Below, one piece after another: positions 23,081 through 36,351 of a stretch of 64,000 nucleotides of DNA. Each line of letters starts with the position of its first letter. Within the stretch, counting starts at the first letter, position 1. Source of the stretch: Torreya grandis (lineage: Eukaryota > Streptophyta > Pinopsida > Cupressales > Taxaceae); NCBI GenBank assembly GCA_037957365.1, contig JARHVA010004255.1, positions 893,001-957,000 of the forward strand. Direction: 5' to 3'. The notes below the pieces were generated by a model that ran no database searches, was not told the origin of the DNA, and saw only the letters and a program-made list of their open reading frames with translations. Made by a program: the position numbers and the translations under genes.

Positions 23081-25465
23081 ATGAACATCCTCTTGTAAAC
23101 AGGGAAACACAAATAAAAACTTGTTAGTGATCACATTTTTTTATAGTGATAGTGGGGGAATGAAAGTACCAAATTTCATGAACAAATGTATGTGACACAT
23201 GGATAGGAACCACATTTTCCTTTTTGTTGATCAAATAGTCCAAAGTTGTTTCATGGTTATTCTATTTTGGTTTTGTCTTAGCCATATGGATTTCCTAATA
23301 AATAGAATATAGGTTGACATAATTGTGTGATAAATATGGATTCAGAGGTTAGAGTGATAAAAACCTTGAGTGTATATATATATATATATATTTAGGATGT
23401 AATAAAATGGGTTTAAAGGTTATATAATTGTTGTATATTGTATTGCATAGTTTCTTCAATCATGTTAAAAGCCCTGAAATAGAGCTATACACTCAGAATA
23501 TATAAATATACATGATCAGTGTTCCAATTATTATAAATAATTATAAAGGAGATTCATTAGGGTCTTTTTAATATTATTTCCATATGTTTTATCCTATGCT
23601 TTATATAATTATATGAAAAATAATTTATTTAAATTTTATTCCTTTTTTTAAGATATTATTTTAGTGTATATTTAGATGTCATTTCTCCATAAATACCTTT
23701 TTCTATTTTAAATACTAGTTGTACTTATGTAATGGATCATTGGATAACTAATACCATCAATAGATACATAATGGAGTTTGAATTCTAAGGTTATACATAT
23801 TTGAAGGTGGCAAATGATTTTTTTATTAGGGGGATAAGAAGTTAATATTTGGATCAACTCCTATTGTTGATCAAAATATTGGCTATAGAAAAGGTAATAG
23901 TGCCTATTCTATCCAACATGGAGTAGTCACTATATGCATCATGGGGATGTGCATGACAAAATGGTGAACATTAAGGCAATAAGTATATAAAAATTGAATC
24001 TAATACAAGAATGGAGAACCAAGATGAGAGAGATTAGAAGAAAACTCTAAATATAGAAAGAGAGTTGTGAAAATAAAGATAATAGAATAAACAAAGTGCC
24101 ACTTAACAAGTTATAAATATAAGGATTTATAATAGCATAGAAGATAAGATCAAGAGAGAAAGAGGGGAATATGAGTGAGAAGATAAAAGGAGTAAGGAGC
24201 TTGGGCCTAGTATGGAGAGAGAAAGGTAAGGTGGGAAGGATAAAATGAGAGAGGAAGAGGAATAAAAAATTATAGAAGTAGATCAAGTAATTAAGAGTTC
24301 ACAAACATATATAATGGTATTTCATGGAATAAAAATAGAATTGTCATATAGTCATAGACATAACAGAGGTTTGATTTATGAGAAATATGTTGTTGGAGGT
24401 ATAGATCATTAACCATGTGAGTACACATCCCTCATTCTTGTTAATTTCAAAAACCATAGAAAAATAATACAACTTTGAAGACAAGGATTAGCAAGGACCA
24501 ATCACAAAATAAATTCAATAGAAAGGAATTGAGGCATAAAAGGTAGTGCACCATGAAACTGCATGTAGTTTTATTGAACAATAAAAGAAAAATATACAAG
24601 TAATATTTTTAGAGATAAACCCCATGATTATTTAAAAATTTAAGGAGTTCATAATGCATATCAAAATATTATAATAAGAGGAAGAGGATGAAGATACAAC
24701 TTAGTTAGAGTCATCATTAGAATTATTAGAAGTAAAATAAGCATTGGAATCTCAAGTATTTCCCTTTATCAAAATAGTAATATCAGTAATTACCTCTATC
24801 ACAATAAATCTATAGATACAAGATATTCAAAAAATAAGTCTAATACCTAAAACAAACAATAGTATGGTAGTTATGTTTGGATCCTTTATCCATCTATCAC
24901 CTTATAATGGGTCTACATATCTAGAACAATACTTTCTCACTTACGACATGAAGTGGTAGGCTAAACGAATTACCATTGATGTGGTAAATAAGTTTGAACT
25001 AATTAGAGATTTATGTGGTTGTGAATTAGAATTCATATTCCATATAAATGTTAATAAAAAATACCTATAATAGATAAAATATATGCTTATCATAGAATCT
25101 AAAATCATAAAGTGTATTAGTCAAACCATACTATATTTGAAATAAATCCAACAGGGAGTAAAATAAAATATTTGTGAATATGATCACATATTTTTTAATG
25201 TGATGAAAAGGTAGAATTTGTTCTAAAATACAAGGGTAAAGGAATATGGTTTATGGAATGTTTGATAATAAGAATATGGTTCACCATTACACAAACCTAA
25301 TTTAATAATAACATAGATGCAAGGGAAGCTACGATTAGGGTCAAACATATTGAATACTATGTAAATGCATCAAACTCAAACTAAATGATAGAAAACACTA
25401 TAAAGACATTATTAATAAGGCTGGTTTAAAATAAATAGGGGGATACAAGCCTCAGTTAGGCATGT
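23081..25465. other. AT-rich DNA, possible faint gag relic
   Basis: No gene is supported. A short (TA)n lies at about 23370-23392. Near 24860-25020 on the + strand, GSTYLEQYFLTYDM followed by a charged helix has the feel of the first block of a gypsy Gag, but it is too short and too isolated to call. The minus frame at 24047-24286 is Phe/Leu-rich and comes from purine-rich sequence. Confidence 0.45.
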
Positions 25466-28191
25466 TGTCAATCAAGAGTGCAACCCTTGTGAAAAAGTGT
25501 CCTTCTTTCCACTCCTACTAAAATAATAGCATCCTTAAAAGGTATGGGTGACCTTTATTTGTAAGGAATATCTATATATATGGTTGGTTCCCTTGATGCA
25601 CTCACTTAATTATACTCTAATCTTATTAACTATTGATTTCTAATGAAGGAAAAGGGATGGTTCTTAAACTGAAATTGTTTTGAAAACTTGAAAAAGAGGG
25701 TGATTCAGTCATGTTTTTTTACCAGTTATGCTTGTAAATGAAACTAAATATTTGAATAAAAATTAAACTACACACATTCACTTCACTTTAGGTACATATA
25801 TTCTACAATAGTGTTTCACACAAAGGCCTCTGTAACACTCAATTTCAACATCAAAGGAATGAAGATTTGGTATATTCACTTCTAGTCTTAGACTAAGATT
25901 GATCCTAGAAACTTACTTATAAAATTAAAAAATAATGAAATAAGATTAAAATAACTATAAAATAACATATAAAAAAAACTGATTCACTAATCTATATAAA
26001 TGGAATTCACACATACACTTCATACAATCACCTAGAAATGAAAGAAAATAGCTTTGTTTATTGATTCAAGAGGTCTAATACAAAATTTTGGAAGCCTTTA
26101 AGAAAATACAAAGCATATAATGATAATTTATTATGAAATTGAAAAAAAATATAGAATTAGAGAGAAGATAAGGGGACAAAACAACCCAAAAATAGGAAAT
26201 ACTTCTTTGTTCAACCACACCCTTTACTCCTACATAGCATTCCATTAATTTTATCTTCTTTCTCTTTTCCAAAAGTGATGTAGGGGTTAAGATGGTCTTT
26301 ATTTATATGTATGAATAATTCATAAAGGAAGTATTCAACCTTAAATGGTGTAGTTTGACTCTTTCAAGTGCCTAAATCCTTGTTCAAGAACCCTATATTC
26401 TTCATTGCATGTCTTCCTTGATGAACAAGTCTTTTTCCATGAAATTAGGTCTTTAAATCCCATTCAAGTCTTCAATTTAACTTTTATTATTCTCCATTTA
26501 TGAGGTATTTCAACTTGTTTGAGGTTTTTATAAGTACATTAATGTTTATTTGACTTGGTCTCCTTGCTTTGAGTAACATGGGAAGGACTTGTTAGGCTAT
26601 TAGAGACCTTTTCAAACTTTTTAAATTCCTTCCTAAAAATCCATAACTTGTTCTTACTTTCCATGTGGCATATAATACATGAATTAGCCTTGAAAAATAT
26701 TTTTATAATCTTTATGCAATGATTTAATTTTTTGACCCGTTTGAAATTCATTCTTCAACATGGCATAAAAGGGAAAAGTTGAGTTTGTATTTAAGAATGC
26801 AAATTTCCTCTATGGATAGCCTCTAAACATCATAATAGACTTGTAATAAGATAATTGAAGCCATTAATTTACCCAAAAGACCAAGTTTTCCACCAAAACC
26901 TTGAATTTTCTCTCAATCCCTTCTAGACCTACAAACAGGTGAATTTCCTTGTCTAGAGCAATTTCAAGGTGAACATGGAAAACAAAGCATTGTTTTGGAA
27001 AACCATTAATCTATTAAAAATACATAAAAAAAATGGTGACCAAAATCTAATTGAAAGTGTTTTTTAACTCATCTTCTATTTTTAATTATTCTTAATTAGT
27101 CCTCTTTGCCTAGAAAGTAGAAATTTTACTCTAAAATTGATCAAATAGACCATTCACAAAGACACTATAGGAAACTAATTTTATTCCATATGTACCTTAA
27201 TATAATTAATTAACTAATGAATACACATGTAATATTTCCTATTTGACATTTAAATAACCATTCTTCCTCATCAAATCCTAAAGTGAAGAAACAAAGGAAA
27301 ACCTAGACCATGTCTGGATAAATAGGCCATTTAGACCCCCCTACACTCTTAAAAATTATTCATAAATATGGGTGACTTAAAATTAAAAAAAATACCAAAA
27401 AAATTAAGGCCATTATGGTACCTATCATTTCAAAAGACCTTTTGGCTTAACTCCCTTTACCATAGTTGTACCAAGCAAAAACAACTGGCCTTCCTTGACT
27501 GATAAAAAGGTCAATATGGGATAAAAGTAGGTTTTATTCATTTTATAACCTAAAAATTCATTAAAAACATGGATTTTACCTTGATTGTACTAAATGAGGT
27601 CCTAAACATACTTTGTAGCCAACAACCCTCTAAAAATATGTACATATGCCTCATAATGGCCTATTTAGCACTAGAAACACCATAATTTCTTGAGAGACAT
27701 GATTTAAATTATATAAAAAGTATTAATAAGGCATAAAATGAATTAATATGTAAACCTTGATTAATTTAAGGTTACTTATTCTATTATTAGACTATCATTC
27801 ACACATAAAACCTACTCTAGAAGCCATAAAGTGACCCAAAATGGAAGTAATTGAGTCATGAAGTTAATCAAAAATATCACCAACCAATATGATAAATTTT
27901 AAAACATGAGATGACTTTTACACAATCCATAATTCCTATTATGATGTTTTTAACTCTTTTAATCGCGTGAAAAAACTTGAAACTAGTCAAAAGACCCTTA
28001 AACAAGCACATGACCATGGTCATCAAAAACCTTAAATTCATCAAATCTATTTTAAACTATGATACATAGGGTTTTGTATGAAAATTTTAAGGAAATTAAA
28101 ATACCAATTAACAATATGGAAAACAACATGACAAGAAAATTTTAAAGTGGTAGGGGTCATAATTTGACTTGTGAGGTCAAACTTGTCAACA
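25466..28191 (+). repeat. Long gypsy LTR with + orientation (copy 1)
   Basis: It starts TGTCAATCA and ends GTCAACA, 2726 bp, followed within 3 bp by a primer-binding-site-like sequence. Its first 260 bp match 32410-32717 (same orientation) and 38017 downwards (opposite orientation). Its interior from about 25730 to 27130 matches the complement of 36352-37700. The three-copy comparison defines the TG end well; the CA end rests on the PBS position. It lacks a + strand internal domain: the adjacent pol is on the opposite strand. Confidence 0.8.
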
Positions 28192-28194
28192 TTT

Positions 28195-28210
28195 TGGTAA
28201 CTCTACTGGG
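28195..28210 (+). other. Primer-binding-site-like sequence of gypsy LTR
   Basis: TGGTAACTCTACTGGG lies just after the LTR. It resembles the TGGCGACTC-type sites that follow the 5' LTR of dual-RNase-H gypsy elements in plants, with a C-to-T change. Its orientation fixes the LTR as + strand. Confidence 0.55.
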
Positions 28211-28507
28211 AACTATGCCTTCTATACTTGAGAAACAAACCATATAAATTTATTTTAGAATTATAATAACACTCTTAAATTTATAATGAAAATAACAAAT
28301 CTTATCAATGAATACAATACCTTTCACTTGAAATAATACAACTTTCTCCTCTAGAAAAAGGAAATAAAACACATAAAATAAGGCAAACTGACTAACAAGA
28401 TAAATGTGCAAGAAAAGCACTTATTTAAAAAAAATAAGAAAACTAATGTTCTAGGACAACACATAGAGTAAAATAAATAAGCTAATTATGTACAAATAAC
28501 TTATCTC

Positions 28508-29690
28508 TTAATAGTAGTGTTTCACATGTGTCTCATTAATTGGGATTGGAAACTCCTCACCATCCATCTTTGCAAGATTGAAAACATTATAGGATTTATA
28601 GATATATATTGTTTATGGGAAAATAAAAAGGGAATAAAAATTAGTATTCCTTATTGTTTTATCTCTATCCTCATCCCACTTGATAACCAAATCTCCTTCT
28701 TTGAAACTCTGTGAAGAAACTCCTTTGTCAAAGCCTCTCTTTGCTTGTGCTTGGTGAATTGCCATTGATAACATGGACTAGTTTATAATATATTCCATCT
28801 CCATAATCTCATCACACCTTACCTCCATTGTTTCATTCTCCAAAAACTCAATATTTTGTATTAGTTCTAAAGTAGGAAACTCAAGAGAAATGAGTAACCT
28901 TTATTCCTTAACATAAACTAGCTTGTATGGTGAGTTTGCTATTGACCTTTCATAAGTGATCCTATCATCCCATATATCTAGTTTCAACTTTAAATTCCAT
29001 GATATCTAATTATCTTCAATATTTCTTATTATGATCTTTAGTAGGTTATTATTGGTGGACTCAACAAGGTCATTTCCTTGTGGGTAGTAGTTTGATGAAG
29101 TGTTGAAATAAACACCATGTTGAACAACCCATTAAATGATGTTATATCCCACAACATCCATTTAATTATCTAAAATGATGGTACATGGACGCCAAATCTC
29201 ATAATCATTCATAAAAGTCTAATACACTAAATTCATTTTCTTCCTTCAAAGCTATTGCCTCTATCTATTTGGTGAAGTAATCCATGGTAGTAAGGATTCA
29301 ATTATGTCCTAATATTGAAGGTGGGTTAATAAATGTAATGAAGTATACTTTGGATAAAATTTTGATACAATGAAATTGGTTGGAAAGGTATGGTTGAAAT
29401 TTTTACTTTTCCTTTAAACATAACACATTGCTTACATTTCCTAACCCATGCATGACAATCATTGAATATATTTTGCCAATATTACCCATATCTCATGATA
29501 TTAAGGGATGTATTTGTTGCTAATAAATATCCACCATTTCCATCATGGAACTCTTCAATTAACCTTTTTGGTTGGCTAGGCTCTATGCACCTTAATAACA
29601 TACCATTAATGTCTTTCTTGATAATCACACCATCAATAAGGATAAAGGGAATGGAATGAAATATGAAATATATTATCCTTGAAATAATTA
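28508..29690 (-). pseudogene. gypsy integrase pseudogene
   Basis: Last part of a minus strand pol. In order: an HHCC zinc region (HDGNGGYLLATNT to CHAWVRKCKQC, about 29560-29430), then DYFTK (first catalytic Asp, about 29275) followed by a TAG where the family has Trp. LDN (second Asp) is near 29175, and YYPQGNDLVESTNNN (Glu present) is near 29085-29040. The C-terminal block SFKEGDLVIKWDED and the end EFPIPINETHVKHYY stop at 28508-28510. The arrangement and end match plant gypsy pol. Several stops and frameshifts occur. Confidence 0.85.
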
Positions 29691-29779
29691 AGTTAGGAGG
29701 ATAATAACCATCTTGAGATACCTTACCAAGTCATGAAACTAACTTAAATATGAGATATGATCAACTGTACCTTATTTCT

Positions 29780-30242
29780 CATTCATCACTAAAAACCACC
29801 TCCTTAGCATCTTACAAGTCTTTGTCTAGATGTTCACATAATCCCTTACCTCTAATCAGTTAGTGACCCTAATTTCAACACCATACTCCATCTCTCTTTT
29901 TATCCAACCTACCCTCTTCTCATGTATATCCTTGTTTAATAAAAACTCCTTGATACTTGTATGGGGAGCCATTAGATGTATCCTATTGTTATCTAACAAA
30001 TATCTAAACTTATTAAGAGATCTTATAAATGAAAGAACATGTTTTTAAACATAAGTATACCTTGTCTCATATTCCATGGAGCCTTGATATAAGAAGGCTA
30101 TTGGCTACTCCAAAGATTCTTCATTTTGTTTCATAAGAATACCTAGAATGGTGTCCACATTAACATAGATATACAAGAAAAAGTCTTTTTAGAAATAAGG
30201 ACTTATAAGGGTAGGAGAAATAGATATTGCTTGATTTATCTC
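29780..30242 (-). pseudogene. gypsy RNase H pseudogene
   Basis: Directly follows RT on the minus strand. It shows IAFLYQGSMEYETRYTYVEKHVLSFIRSL with one stop read through in the middle, then KFRYLLDNNRIHLMAPH and KEFLLNKDI, the usual blocks of the gypsy RNase H (QT-LNGAE-NY-EKE-A...K-RHYL). The acidic residues of the first strand are largely lost. No second RNase H is found between this and integrase. Confidence 0.75.
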
Positions 30243-31150
30243 TTAAATATTATTCATACCCTCCTTAGACCAGTTGAAACTTTGATTCTTCTTAAACATG
30301 GTTGTAAGTGGCTTTCCCAAAGTTTCAAAATATGAAATATATCTCCATATTAAATTGATTTTTCCTAAGAATCTTTCTAATTCCCTTTTATTCTTAGGTA
30401 GAGTGAGAGAAATAATTGAGTCAATATTTTTTGGATCAATACTTAAACCATGTTTTGAAACAAATAGTACATGTCCAAGAAGCTTACCTTCATGTACTGA
30501 GAAGACAAATTTCTTGGAGTTAAGAGACATCTTAAATTGCCTACATTTTTTGAACACTTCTTTTAGATAATCCATGCATTCACTTTCACTTTCTAAAAAA
30601 ATAGTTATGTAATATAAATAGATAAGAAAAACCTATTAATAAGACCTTAGAATTCCATATACATGTCCCTATGAAAGGTTTCTCTAGCATTAGACAAACT
30701 CAATGGCATATTTTTATAGGCAAAGGTACCCCACTTTGTAGTGAAGGTTATCTTGAACTTATCTCCCTCAACAAAAATTTGATTGTAGCCACTATATCCA
30801 TCCAACAATTATAACCTATTTATATCTCAAACCATATACAATATTTTTTCCATAGATGATAATGGGTAATGATCCTTAAGATAAGTCTTGTTCAAATCTC
30901 AAAAGTAAAAAAGGTCTAATCTCCCCATTCTTATTTCATATGAGAACAAGGTTTACGACCCAAGTTGAGTGATTGATTGGATATGTGACAACTAATTCTA
31001 TGAGATTATTAATCTCAGTTCTAATCAAAGGCTCAAGTTTTGGATTTATGGGGCTTTTCCTTTGTCTAACCAATTTGGTTTTAGCCTCTAAATCAATGGT
31101 GTGTTAATTTAAAATTGGGTAAGATATTTTTAAATAACTATATTTCCAAT
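30243..31150 (-). pseudogene. gypsy reverse transcriptase pseudogene
   Basis: Clear RT C-terminal thumb in one open piece of 110 codons (30575-30243): KEVFKKCRQFKMSLNSKKF, EGKLLGHVLFVSKHGLSIDP and RELERFLGKINLIWRYI. Upstream are HTIDLEAKTKLVRQRKSP and an N-terminal palm block near 31100-30980. At the catalytic site near 30630 the YVDD motif reads YLYY, so both aspartates are gone. The small + strand frame at 30298-30570 is only its shadow. Confidence 0.9.
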
Positions 31151-31559
31151 GAAATACATCAGCAAAGTTCCTACATAACTCAATAAAGGTTTATTTTTTT
31201 GAAGGAGTACATACTTTACCAAATTTTAGACTCTTTCCAGTTACAATCTCAATGTTGGTATAATGTTATTCTTTGGTTGACAATTAGGAATTAAATATCC
31301 TCATCTCATCATCTCTATATAAGATGTTCTCAAGAGTGAGCAGACATTTAGGAAGCTTTTTATATTTAAGTTTAACAATATTATCCCCATACTACTACAA
31401 TAATTTAGAATGATTTTTAGAAGAGAATTCAACCTCCTCTTGTAAGAATCTAACAATCTGGTTATCATCATCAAAGACCTACCAATTCTTATGATTACTT
31501 GTAATGGAAGGCCTTACAACAAATTTGATATTGGATCAATGTTTCTCACTCCTTACATT

Positions 31560-31870
31560 AGCTATAATACTTAATTTAGCTCATATGGAATCCAATATAT
31601 ATGCATGTTTATTATTTTATCTTGGCACTGCCTAAATGTCAAAATCCTAAAAATATTCAACTAAGTTCCAAAATATATGATTATAATATCTAATAAAGGT
31701 TTTTTGGAATACATTAAGTCCTCTTACTTAGTTAACTATAAGTTCACTATCACCAAAAACTTGTAAATCATTGATTCTCATCTTCATAGCCCACTACAAA
31801 CCATGAACTAATCCTAGGAAACAATGAAATTTATAGGGAGGTTTCTATACCACTATAGAGTCTTTCCTTT
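31560..31870 (-). pseudogene. RNase H-like (aRH) domain ahead of RT
   Basis: On the minus strand LQVFGDSELIVN, then (after a TAA) VRGLNVFQKTFIRYYNHIFW, and further on a decayed AVPR...NKHA block, match the second, archaeal-like RNase H (aRH) of plant Tat-type gypsy elements. The Asp of GDS and the terminal NKHAD-like block are the usual landmarks. In the other gypsy element of this window the same domain lies between RNase H and integrase; here it precedes RT by about 400 bp. Stops replace Gln codons. Confidence 0.7.
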
Positions 31871-32409
31871 GAAGGAAATAATAAATAGTCTAATAGTCAT
31901 GTTCTCCAGAATAACATTATGGACTAAATAAAGGTTAGAAGCATCCTTGATGTTATAAATAGGTGTGGTTTGATTCTCCTAAGAATAAATGGATGCTCTT
32001 AATATTTGATACTATTATATCATCAAACTAGTAGACTTCTATTAAATGGGATAAACACTTGGTTTCTAGTTTCCATCTAGATATTGGTAATTTCACTATC
32101 TAGAATAATGGGCTGACTAGGATATAAAAATTACTTTTTAGGATATGGGTTTGTATTTTTAAATCTTGTTCATTTATAAGAAGTAAAAGGAAACTCAAAG
32201 AATTCAAAAGGAATACCTTTTTTGGATGATCTTGTGGTAACCTTTTGCATGAAATTTGTGATAACCTACTAATAAGAACTCTACAAATTGAAGGAATCCT
32301 TTGATTCATATGATTATGAGGGTCTTATGATTATTAAAATGATTTTATTCAAATCCAAACTTTATCTATGCCAATGAGAAGGTGTCGCATCAAGCATGTC
32401 AAAAACTAT
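31871..32409 (-). other. Upstream part of minus strand gypsy, unassigned
   Basis: Expected to hold protease or spacer sequence of the minus strand gypsy pol. The frame at 32309-32100 shows no catalytic DTG/DSG and I cannot assign it. Confidence 0.4.
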
Positions 32410-32717
32410 TGTCAATCAATAGTACAACCTATGTGAGAAGGTGTGCTTCTTCCCACTCCTACTAAAATAATGGAATTATTACAAGGTGTGGGTGACCTTG
32501 AGTTGGAAGGAATATCTATATAGAGGGTTGGTTCCTTTGATACAATCACTCAATTATACCATAATCATACTAACTATTAATTTATCATGAAGGAAAAGGG
32601 GTGAAGGGATGGTTCTTATACTAATATTATGTTGAAAACTTGAAAAAGGGGGTCATCCACTAATTTTTTCTACAACTTATTCTTTTAAATGACACTCTTT
32701 GAAGACTAAATGGCCTA
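32410..32717 (+). repeat. gypsy LTR start fragment (copy 2)
   Basis: Begins TGTCAATCA and follows copies 1 and 3 for about 300 bp, to the block 'gaagactaa'. At that point homology to the LTR order ends abruptly and an inverted LTR piece begins. Confidence 0.8.
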
Positions 32718-32915
32718 TTTATCCATAAAAGATCCAAGTTTTACTCCATTTATTCACTTTAGGATATGAGGAAGAATGGTTATATTGAGTTTATTTCAAG
32801 GTTAATTAGGACCTCCTCCATGGGTATTAATCAAGTAACTCCTTCCAAGAAGGTACGTATGGAATAATAGTGATTTACTATAGTGTCTTTATGAATGGTT
32901 TATTTGATTAGTTTG
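32718..32915 (-). repeat. Inverted internal LTR piece joined to copy 2
   Basis: About 200 bp starting 'atggcctatttatcc' and containing 'aggaagaatggtta' and 'atagtgtctttatgaatgg' is the reverse complement of roughly 27150-27335 inside LTR copy 1. It is fused head-on to the LTR start fragment, so copy 2 is a rearranged chimera. Confidence 0.7.
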
Positions 32916-35900
32916 GATTATGATTTGAATTATCAAGCAAGTGTATTCATCTTTAGAGGTTTCTAAGTTAATTCTTCAGTCATTTCATACCTCATTAATC
33001 CAATCAAAAGTTCATACATATCCATCTTTAGTATAATCTCATTTTAGATGGTTTTGGTGAGATAATATTTATAAAAAGGTATAGATGTACTTAATGAGTT
33101 TATAGTTCTTGAAATGTATCTCTATGAGGTCAACATGAGCTTACCAAGTATATTACTAGAGAGGTCTAATTTTGTCATTAAAAGAAGTTCAATGAGTTTC
33201 AATAGATCCTACTCTCTTAAGGTACAAAATAACATTTAGAGGTCTATTATCATAGATCTCTAGACCTTGGTGAGCAAGTTCAGAAGAATATCATGACAAG
33301 TGAAATGAATAAAGGAGTTACAAAGGTTTGGAGGTTTTTTGAAGCAAATGAGATTTTTACATTGAACTATTTATAAGTCTTGAAATGACTAATAAAATCC
33401 ATAAGGATAAAAGGACCTAAAAACTCCTATTATTCCTAAATATACTTGTTAGGCTTGTATGCTATGATCATGGAGACTAATAATAAATACATAGGCACAC
33501 TGAGAACATTAATTTGATCTCCTTGACTAGTCCAAGAGGATAAAGTGAGAAGTACATGTAGAGATTAGGTGAACATTCTCATGGAATCCTTAGTATGTAA
33601 AATGATGATAAGTGTCAGAGAGAAAAGTGACTACCTACAATAGTGATGATGGAGTAGGGGTTAGAAGAAGTATTACTTTATTTTATAATCAAAAATCAAG
33701 GTTCATAGAACATCAATTGGTTTTGTATAAAATAAATCAAGATAAAATGGAAATAATGGAATAATTCATTCATAAATATCTAAAGTAGATTAATAAATAA
33801 CATTAGAAATTCATTTATCTGGAGAAGTTAAGGTATTTTTTCATTTTTAAGGTAATGGATCATTTCTTGTTTTCATTGCATTTCAAACCTCTTTATGAAA
33901 ATTTGATGCTTATTAAATATAGTTTTTACCATGAAGGTTTAATGAGGGTATTAATATCACTTTTTTTATCTTTATACCAATATCCTTGTACACTAGGAGC
34001 AATCACAACCTATAGCAGTCACCCATGAAGATACTTTAAAATGTGTCATGTTTAATATAGAGGTAAGCAAATAGTGGAACAATATAATGGAGGATGAATG
34101 AAAAAATTAAAAGGAAATTATGATTGTCATATGATTAATAAATTTACTTACTTTACATACTCCAACATGATGATCTCAATTCGTAGAATAGGGCCCATAA
34201 ATTCTCTTGATGATTGCATTTTCAAAGATAGTCAAGGTTTTGGTCTTAAACCAGTGAGAATAATGAATAATATCAAAATAGATAGTGATTTAAGTTAAAT
34301 TACAAGCTATAGTCATCACCAAATCACTCCATATCTCCACCTCACCCATTGTCCTTTTTAATACTTGAAAGACACCTATAACTATCCTCTTTTGGCTTAA
34401 ATAGTGAGGTGAAGGTGAGGTTAGATCATAATTTAGTTGGTAGGTATGTGAAGTCTTTATGAGGGATATCAAATAATCCAGGAAATATTAATGAAAACTC
34501 TTCATTAAAATATTGTGATGAATACTTATTAAATGACCACTTATAGTAGGGTCTGAGTAGGCCTAGACAGTCAAGCTTATGAAAGTAGGGAAAGGTAAGT
34601 AAAGGGATAAGAAACTAAACACTTATACATTATACATTATAGTATAATAAGATAAATAACACATTCTCAAATTTTTAATGACATATCAATGTTAAATGAA
34701 CCCAAATTTAGCATCTCACATCATCAAAAAAACACATGATCACTTACAACCATTTTATTTTGACTCATGCAGTGGAATGCAGAGAAAGTTAGAAATAGAA
34801 AGAGAATGATAAGAGACATATTATATAGATATCAATAACACATTATCAAGTAATATAAGACATACAAAATGATTATATCACATACATGGAATATCTCACC
34901 TCTCTCTCAATCCAAGCATCACCTATAGCTAGACCTAATAGAGCATGAGACAAAGTTGTTTTAATATGAATTAACAAAGGGATGTACATAAGAATGAGTA
35001 ATAAATAAGGGGTCAAGGAGTGAAAGGTAAGTATTTTTGAAAAATTATCAAAGTCCTCACTCTTTTTCTCATTCAACCTCTTTTATTCTAGGCCTAGACA
35101 TATGAAATATGCACCTACAACCAAGAGGACTAAATGGCCACACACATAGATCAGCCTAAGCATAGATGAATAATGATAGTTTGAAGGTGCCAAGAAGGGG
35201 GAAAATGTGGTAAATAACACTCAAATAGGTATATTAATACCTAATTAGGGCTCTCATCACCTCCATTTTCTCTAAGCAAACCAATGAAACCTCAAATCTA
35301 TACCTACAACTAGTTTGACCATGTTCAAGACTAATTGAGAAACAATGCCTAAGAGACTAATTTGTATTTCCAAGACCAATAAAATTTGTCATGGGGAATA
35401 TTGGATTGTGTTTCATATTCATGAAGGTTAAAAAGCTTAAAATAAGTTCTCATTTTAGATAAAATGTAATAAAGTAACAGAGTTAAGGTTAAGAAAACCA
35501 TTCTATAAAGAAACCTTGATCTTCATTCAAAGAGTTACAAAAGCTATCAGTGGTATAAATGATGAGGATAAATATTATAACATGCTATACAATCTGGTAC
35601 AAACCCCAAATAACCATTTGGATCTAAAACTAAACTCTCTCACAATTCCTTAAGCAAGTACAACCTTATCGATCTCTTAAACAAACCTAGTAGCCAAGGA
35701 ATGGTCACTTTCCTATGCTTGGAATGGTAGATATAAGTTTCATGGGAGTTTAAAATATTAGGGTGTCTTAGGGGCCTCTATAAACTCAAAAATAGTGTCA
35801 TTACTTGTTATATTAAGCCCTTATTATTTATGAACAATTATTAAGACATGAAGTAGTTATAAACCTTCTAAAAAACCATATGGGAATTTGATGGAGAATA

Positions 35901-36351
35901 ATCTAGATAAAATTAATCCAAATGAAATTTTTTGACCCTATAAATTACAAAAATATATTATAAACTCTTTTAATGTCTTGCACATGACATTTTTTTGTAC
36001 CTGTAGCTGCATGAATTTGAGAAAAAATATACTTTTCTAAGTTTTTGAGGCAAAAAAGTGGTGTTGTAGTGTGTGGATTAATTCCAATAATTTTGAGAGG
36101 TGATTTTGGATTTATTATACCTATAAAATTATAAAAACAAATACCATATAACACATAAGTGTTCAAAAAAATCATATTTTTCAAGGTAGTCTAAAAATGC
36201 CTTAAAAGGAAAACCTTGCCAAATGCCATTTCATGGTTTGCATACTTTTACAGTGTTATATAAATTTAAAATTGGCATGGGTCATGATAAAAACATGGGT
36301 AAATATAATAAATAATTTTTTTAGGGTTTCACACATGTGGGAGATCTCTAG
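32916..36351. other. No gene recognised; probable gypsy internal remnant
   Basis: No coding blocks could be identified on either strand in this 3.4-kb stretch. Open frames at 34098-34298, 34290-34472, 34873-35076 and 35945-36184 lack motifs. By position it may contain the gag/leader of the minus strand gypsy whose LTR start is copy 3, but I cannot show it. Confidence 0.45.

Noticed and set aside
24047..24286. 79-codon Phe/Leu/Ser-rich minus strand frame that could be a membrane protein
   Set aside because: The other strand is a run of 'gagagaaag'-type purine-rich sequence, so the hydrophobic translation is compositional.
30298..30570. 90-codon + strand frame
   Set aside because: Shadow of the minus strand gypsy RT, which has clear family motifs.
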